Of a stretch of DNA of 64,000 nucleotides, positions 61,640 through 64,000 are shown one piece after another. Source of the stretch: Leucaena leucocephala (Eukaryota; Streptophyta; Magnoliopsida; Fabales; Fabaceae). The notes beneath the pieces were generated by a model, which saw nothing but the letters and a program-made list of their open reading frames with translations, had not been told where the DNA came from and ran no database searches. The DNA is taken from NCBI GenBank assembly GCA_037074615.1, contig CM073558.1:9920001-9984000 (forward strand). Reading direction: 5' to 3'. The position numbers and the translations under genes are program-made. The first letter of the stretch is position 1, and every line of letters starts with the position of its first letter.

Positions 61640-62560
61640 TCATGACCTTGGGTCACAGAAACCTAACCCTTCTTCAATTGTTGTATTTTAAACTTTTAGA
61701 ACATCTTGGGATCTTGCAAAATCACTCAACAAATATTTTACAAATGCATTATCTGTATCATTATCATGCAAAATCAATTCATGTTCATCCTAGTCTCTTC
61801 AATAGAATAATCAATGGCATTCAAAGCAGTGAAAGCAGAATTATTAGAAGAAAATTTCATTGCTTCATTCATGTTGAAGGTTACCACATGCTCTCCAACT
61901 TTCATTGTGATGGAACTATGCTTCATCTAATGATGGTCTTGGAAAGTTTGGAGGAAAGATCAACCTAGGATCAAAGTGCTGTCATTTACTAACTCATTGG
62001 ACATGTCCAAAATATAAGAATCAACTGGGAACACTAAGGCCTTGATCTGGACTAGAATATCCTCAAGGATTCCCTTAGGATAACTAATTGACCTATCAGC
62101 TAACTAGAGCACTACGCTGTATCTCTAAGATTGTTGATACCTCAACCTTGATATACTGACCAAGGCATTACATTAATAGCTGCCCCTAGATCTAGTAATG
62201 GTCCTTTAATAGGAATATTTCCTATAGTGCATGGGATTGTGTAGGATCTTGGGTCTTGGCACTTAACCAATAATTTAGCCTTAAAGAGTGATGATACATT
62301 AGTACTCACCTGGATTCTCTCAAGAGACCTAAACTTCTTTTTATCAGCACAATGTTCTTTCAAAATTTTTGCAGATTTAGGGTTCTCTTGAGGAACTCAA
62401 CTAAAAGGATGTTTATTTTTAACTTATTGAATATGTTATAAGCATCTTTTGTAAAATCAGGGACAATCTTTTTTTTTTTAGCAAAGTAAGAGTTAGAAAA
62501 AGGGAGATCTTTTATACTTACCTCCTTACCTTTGTGAATAGAGGCTCCTTGCTTGCTCAA
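61640..62560 (-). pseudogene. Athila-like aspartic protease region
   Basis: 62560-62360 has IKDLPFSNSYFAKKKKIV and INILLVEFLKR. 62363-62142, in another frame, has LERIQVSTNVSSLFKAKLL, DPRSYTIPCTIGNIPIKGPL and LDLGAAINVMPWSVY (catalytic D-L-G). After 62142 the protease continues in other frames to about 61640 with several frame breaks, so the reading is dead. It is closely similar to 33612-34541. Confidence 0.82.
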
Positions 62561-64000
62561 CTCTAGCTTCTCCTCAGGTTACTTTCCTTTGTAGGCTGGA
62601 CTTGGTATTGTTGTTGTTTCTTCTTGCAGCTCTTGTATCTCCACTTGGGCTTGTGAGTTCTCTTCTTGGGTTAGCTTCTTCATTATAAGTTATTGTTCTT
62701 TAGCACTTTCAGATTTCCCAATTTACACTTATGGCAGAGATGAATTCTCAAAATTCAACATCTTCCATATCTTGCTCTGGTTTATCATTTTCCTTAAAAT
62801 GCACCTTTCTACCACTTCTAAGAGATATAATATTCAGACCCCTCGAATTAACGACATTGTTCGAAGGTATGCTGCCACTACTCTTTCCTTGAATGCCACT
62901 CACTGTATTGGAGACTTGAGTAAGTGACTTGTGGTATCTGCTTTCTTGGAACTTAACTCTTCAAGTTTTCTATGCACATCTGCATTATCCTTCTACATAC
63001 TTTAAAGAATTGAAGCTATGGAGGCAAACTAACCATTATTCTCCTTAAGCTTGTTGTCTATATTGGTTATTCTACCACCCATATTGTTCATCTACGCAGC
63101 CATACTCTTCAACAATTGAGAAGTCTCATCTAGCCTTGATGTTAATAAGGTAATAGGGTGAGTTGGAACTATAGACCTTGTATTATTTTAGTAGTTGCTT
63201 CAGGTAGCACTACCTCCTTGGAATTGATTTGGCCTATCATCCCCACCTAAAGTTTGGGTGGTCTCTCCAACCAGGGTTATATGTGTTAGAGTATGTGTCT
63301 CTCTTTCAATATTTATTGTCATTCCCTTGATACATTGCTGCTACTTCTTCATACTGTCTATCACATGTACTGGTAGCATGCATCATTGATCCGCATGATT
63401 CACATCCTGTAACTAAGGCTTTTGAGGTATCCACTACATGAACTTGTTTTGTGGAATGCAGCTATCTTTTAATGAAATTCATCCTCTTCTCTAGCCTATT
63501 TCCCAGGGCTATTATTTTAGCGAAGATCACATTTGAATTACCCGAAAAAGATGTGGGCATCTCCTTGGATCCCCTGTCTAATGGTCTTCATTGGCCATTT
63601 TATGGAATAACTCTCAACTTGCTTGTGGAGTCTTATCTCTCAAGGATCCATTTGCTGCAACATTTAAGTAACCTGATTATGAGGAAGTAGACCATCAAAG
63701 AAAATATCTACTAAATTAGCCTTGATCATGTTGTGGTGAGGGCATCGAGCCAACAGGTTAAGAAAGTCCAATACTCATATAAAGATTCTCCATCTTATTG
63801 CAGAATATTATTGATCTCCTTCTTCATTCGAGTGGTCTTTGAAGCTGGGAAAAATTATTCAAGATATGTTGACTTCAGCTAATCCCATGTAAGAATAGAG
63901 AAATGAGTTGGGAAATTGTATAGCCACTCCTTAGCCTTCCCTTCTAAGGTAAAATGAAAACATCTCCTTAAGACATCATCCAATGCAGTCATTGGAGGCT
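62561..64000 (-). pseudogene. Athila-like gag, runs off the right edge
   Basis: Near the edge the minus strand reads LRRCFHFTLEGKAKEWLYNF, FFPASKTTRMKKEINNILQ and DGESLYEYW, the core of gypsy gag (Retrotrans_gag type). At about 63400-63355 there is CESCGSMMHATSTC, a zinc-knuckle-like motif, then YNPGWRDHPNFRWG (about 63275), as in Athila gag, then coiled-coil and charged parts matching 34544-35237. Stops (for example after ILTWD and NNILQ) show it is decayed. Confidence 0.82.

Larger units (their letters stand above)
57336..64000 (-). mobile_element. Second Athila-like element, incomplete at right edge
   Basis: The 3' LTR is 57336-60409 (3074 bp; minus strand starts TATTATTC, where the first copy has TGTTATTG, and ends ACCACGACA). 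The polypurine tract is 60410-60423, and gag-protease runs from 61640 to the right edge. A TATA-like ACATAAATAA (58230-58221) followed by a C/T/A-rich leader confirms the orientation. The layout matches 17514-35237. The 5' LTR lies outside the window. Confidence 0.8.

Noticed and set aside
61360..61650. Regularly spaced short repeats that might suggest a CRISPR array
   Set aside because: The motifs are degenerate, unevenly spaced, lie inside a plant retrotransposon, and have no cas genes.
61642..61968. 108-codon plus-strand open frame
   Set aside because: Antisense to the second Athila-like protease.

Overview
This is AT-rich nuclear DNA from a flowering plant, most likely a eudicot. The signs are spliced genes with GT-AG introns, Ty1/copia and Ty3/gypsy LTR retrotransposons with plant-type gag and pol, MITEs, a tRNA-type SINE and plant gene families. 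The species cannot be fixed from the sequence. Nothing bacterial, organellar or CRISPR-like was seen.

Two cellular genes are visible. (1) An ALG8-type ER glucosyltransferase lies on the minus strand, with exons at 11185-10433, 8025-7819 and 5678-5441. Its last exon(s) are not found and may lie left of the window. (2) A complete eight-exon MATE/DETOXIFICATION transporter lies on the plus strand at 50397-55293 and encodes 496 residues.

Most of the rest is transposon sequence. 1-3593 is a mosaic of broken copia pieces in both orientations. 12417-13885 is a solo LTR with a 5-bp target duplication. 14337-45845 reads as a nest. A minus-strand chromovirus-like gypsy (5' LTR 42527-45845, tRNA-iMet primer site 42515-42526, decayed gag-protease 36260-35500, probable 3' LTR 14337-17507) is split by a minus-strand Athila-like element (17514-35445). 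The 3' LTR of that Athila element is itself split by a nearly complete 8.9-kb Angela/BARE-like copia (18196-27103, duplication AAAGC) and by a 3.2-kb solo LTR (27211-30394, duplication ATAAT/ACAAT). A large inverted repeat of two LTRs (39041-40272 and 40339-41818) interrupts the chromovirus leader.

45846-50396 is intergenic, with a 99-bp tandem repeat, a 95-bp duplication and MITE-like elements. Right of the MATE gene a second chromovirus LTR fragment (56341-57335, carrying a SINE with an 11-bp duplication) is broken by a second Athila-like copy (57336 to beyond 64000). That copy's LTR preserves the unoccupied equivalents of both insertion sites used in the first copy.

The most unusual features are: an Athila-like family whose two copies both pass from gag-protease to the polypurine tract with no reverse transcriptase or integrase but share an extra repeat-bearing coding segment; clusters of a degenerate GTCGTGAC motif shared by two gypsy families; and the long inverted LTR repeat. 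All are readings of the sequence by eye; no alignments or database searches were run.
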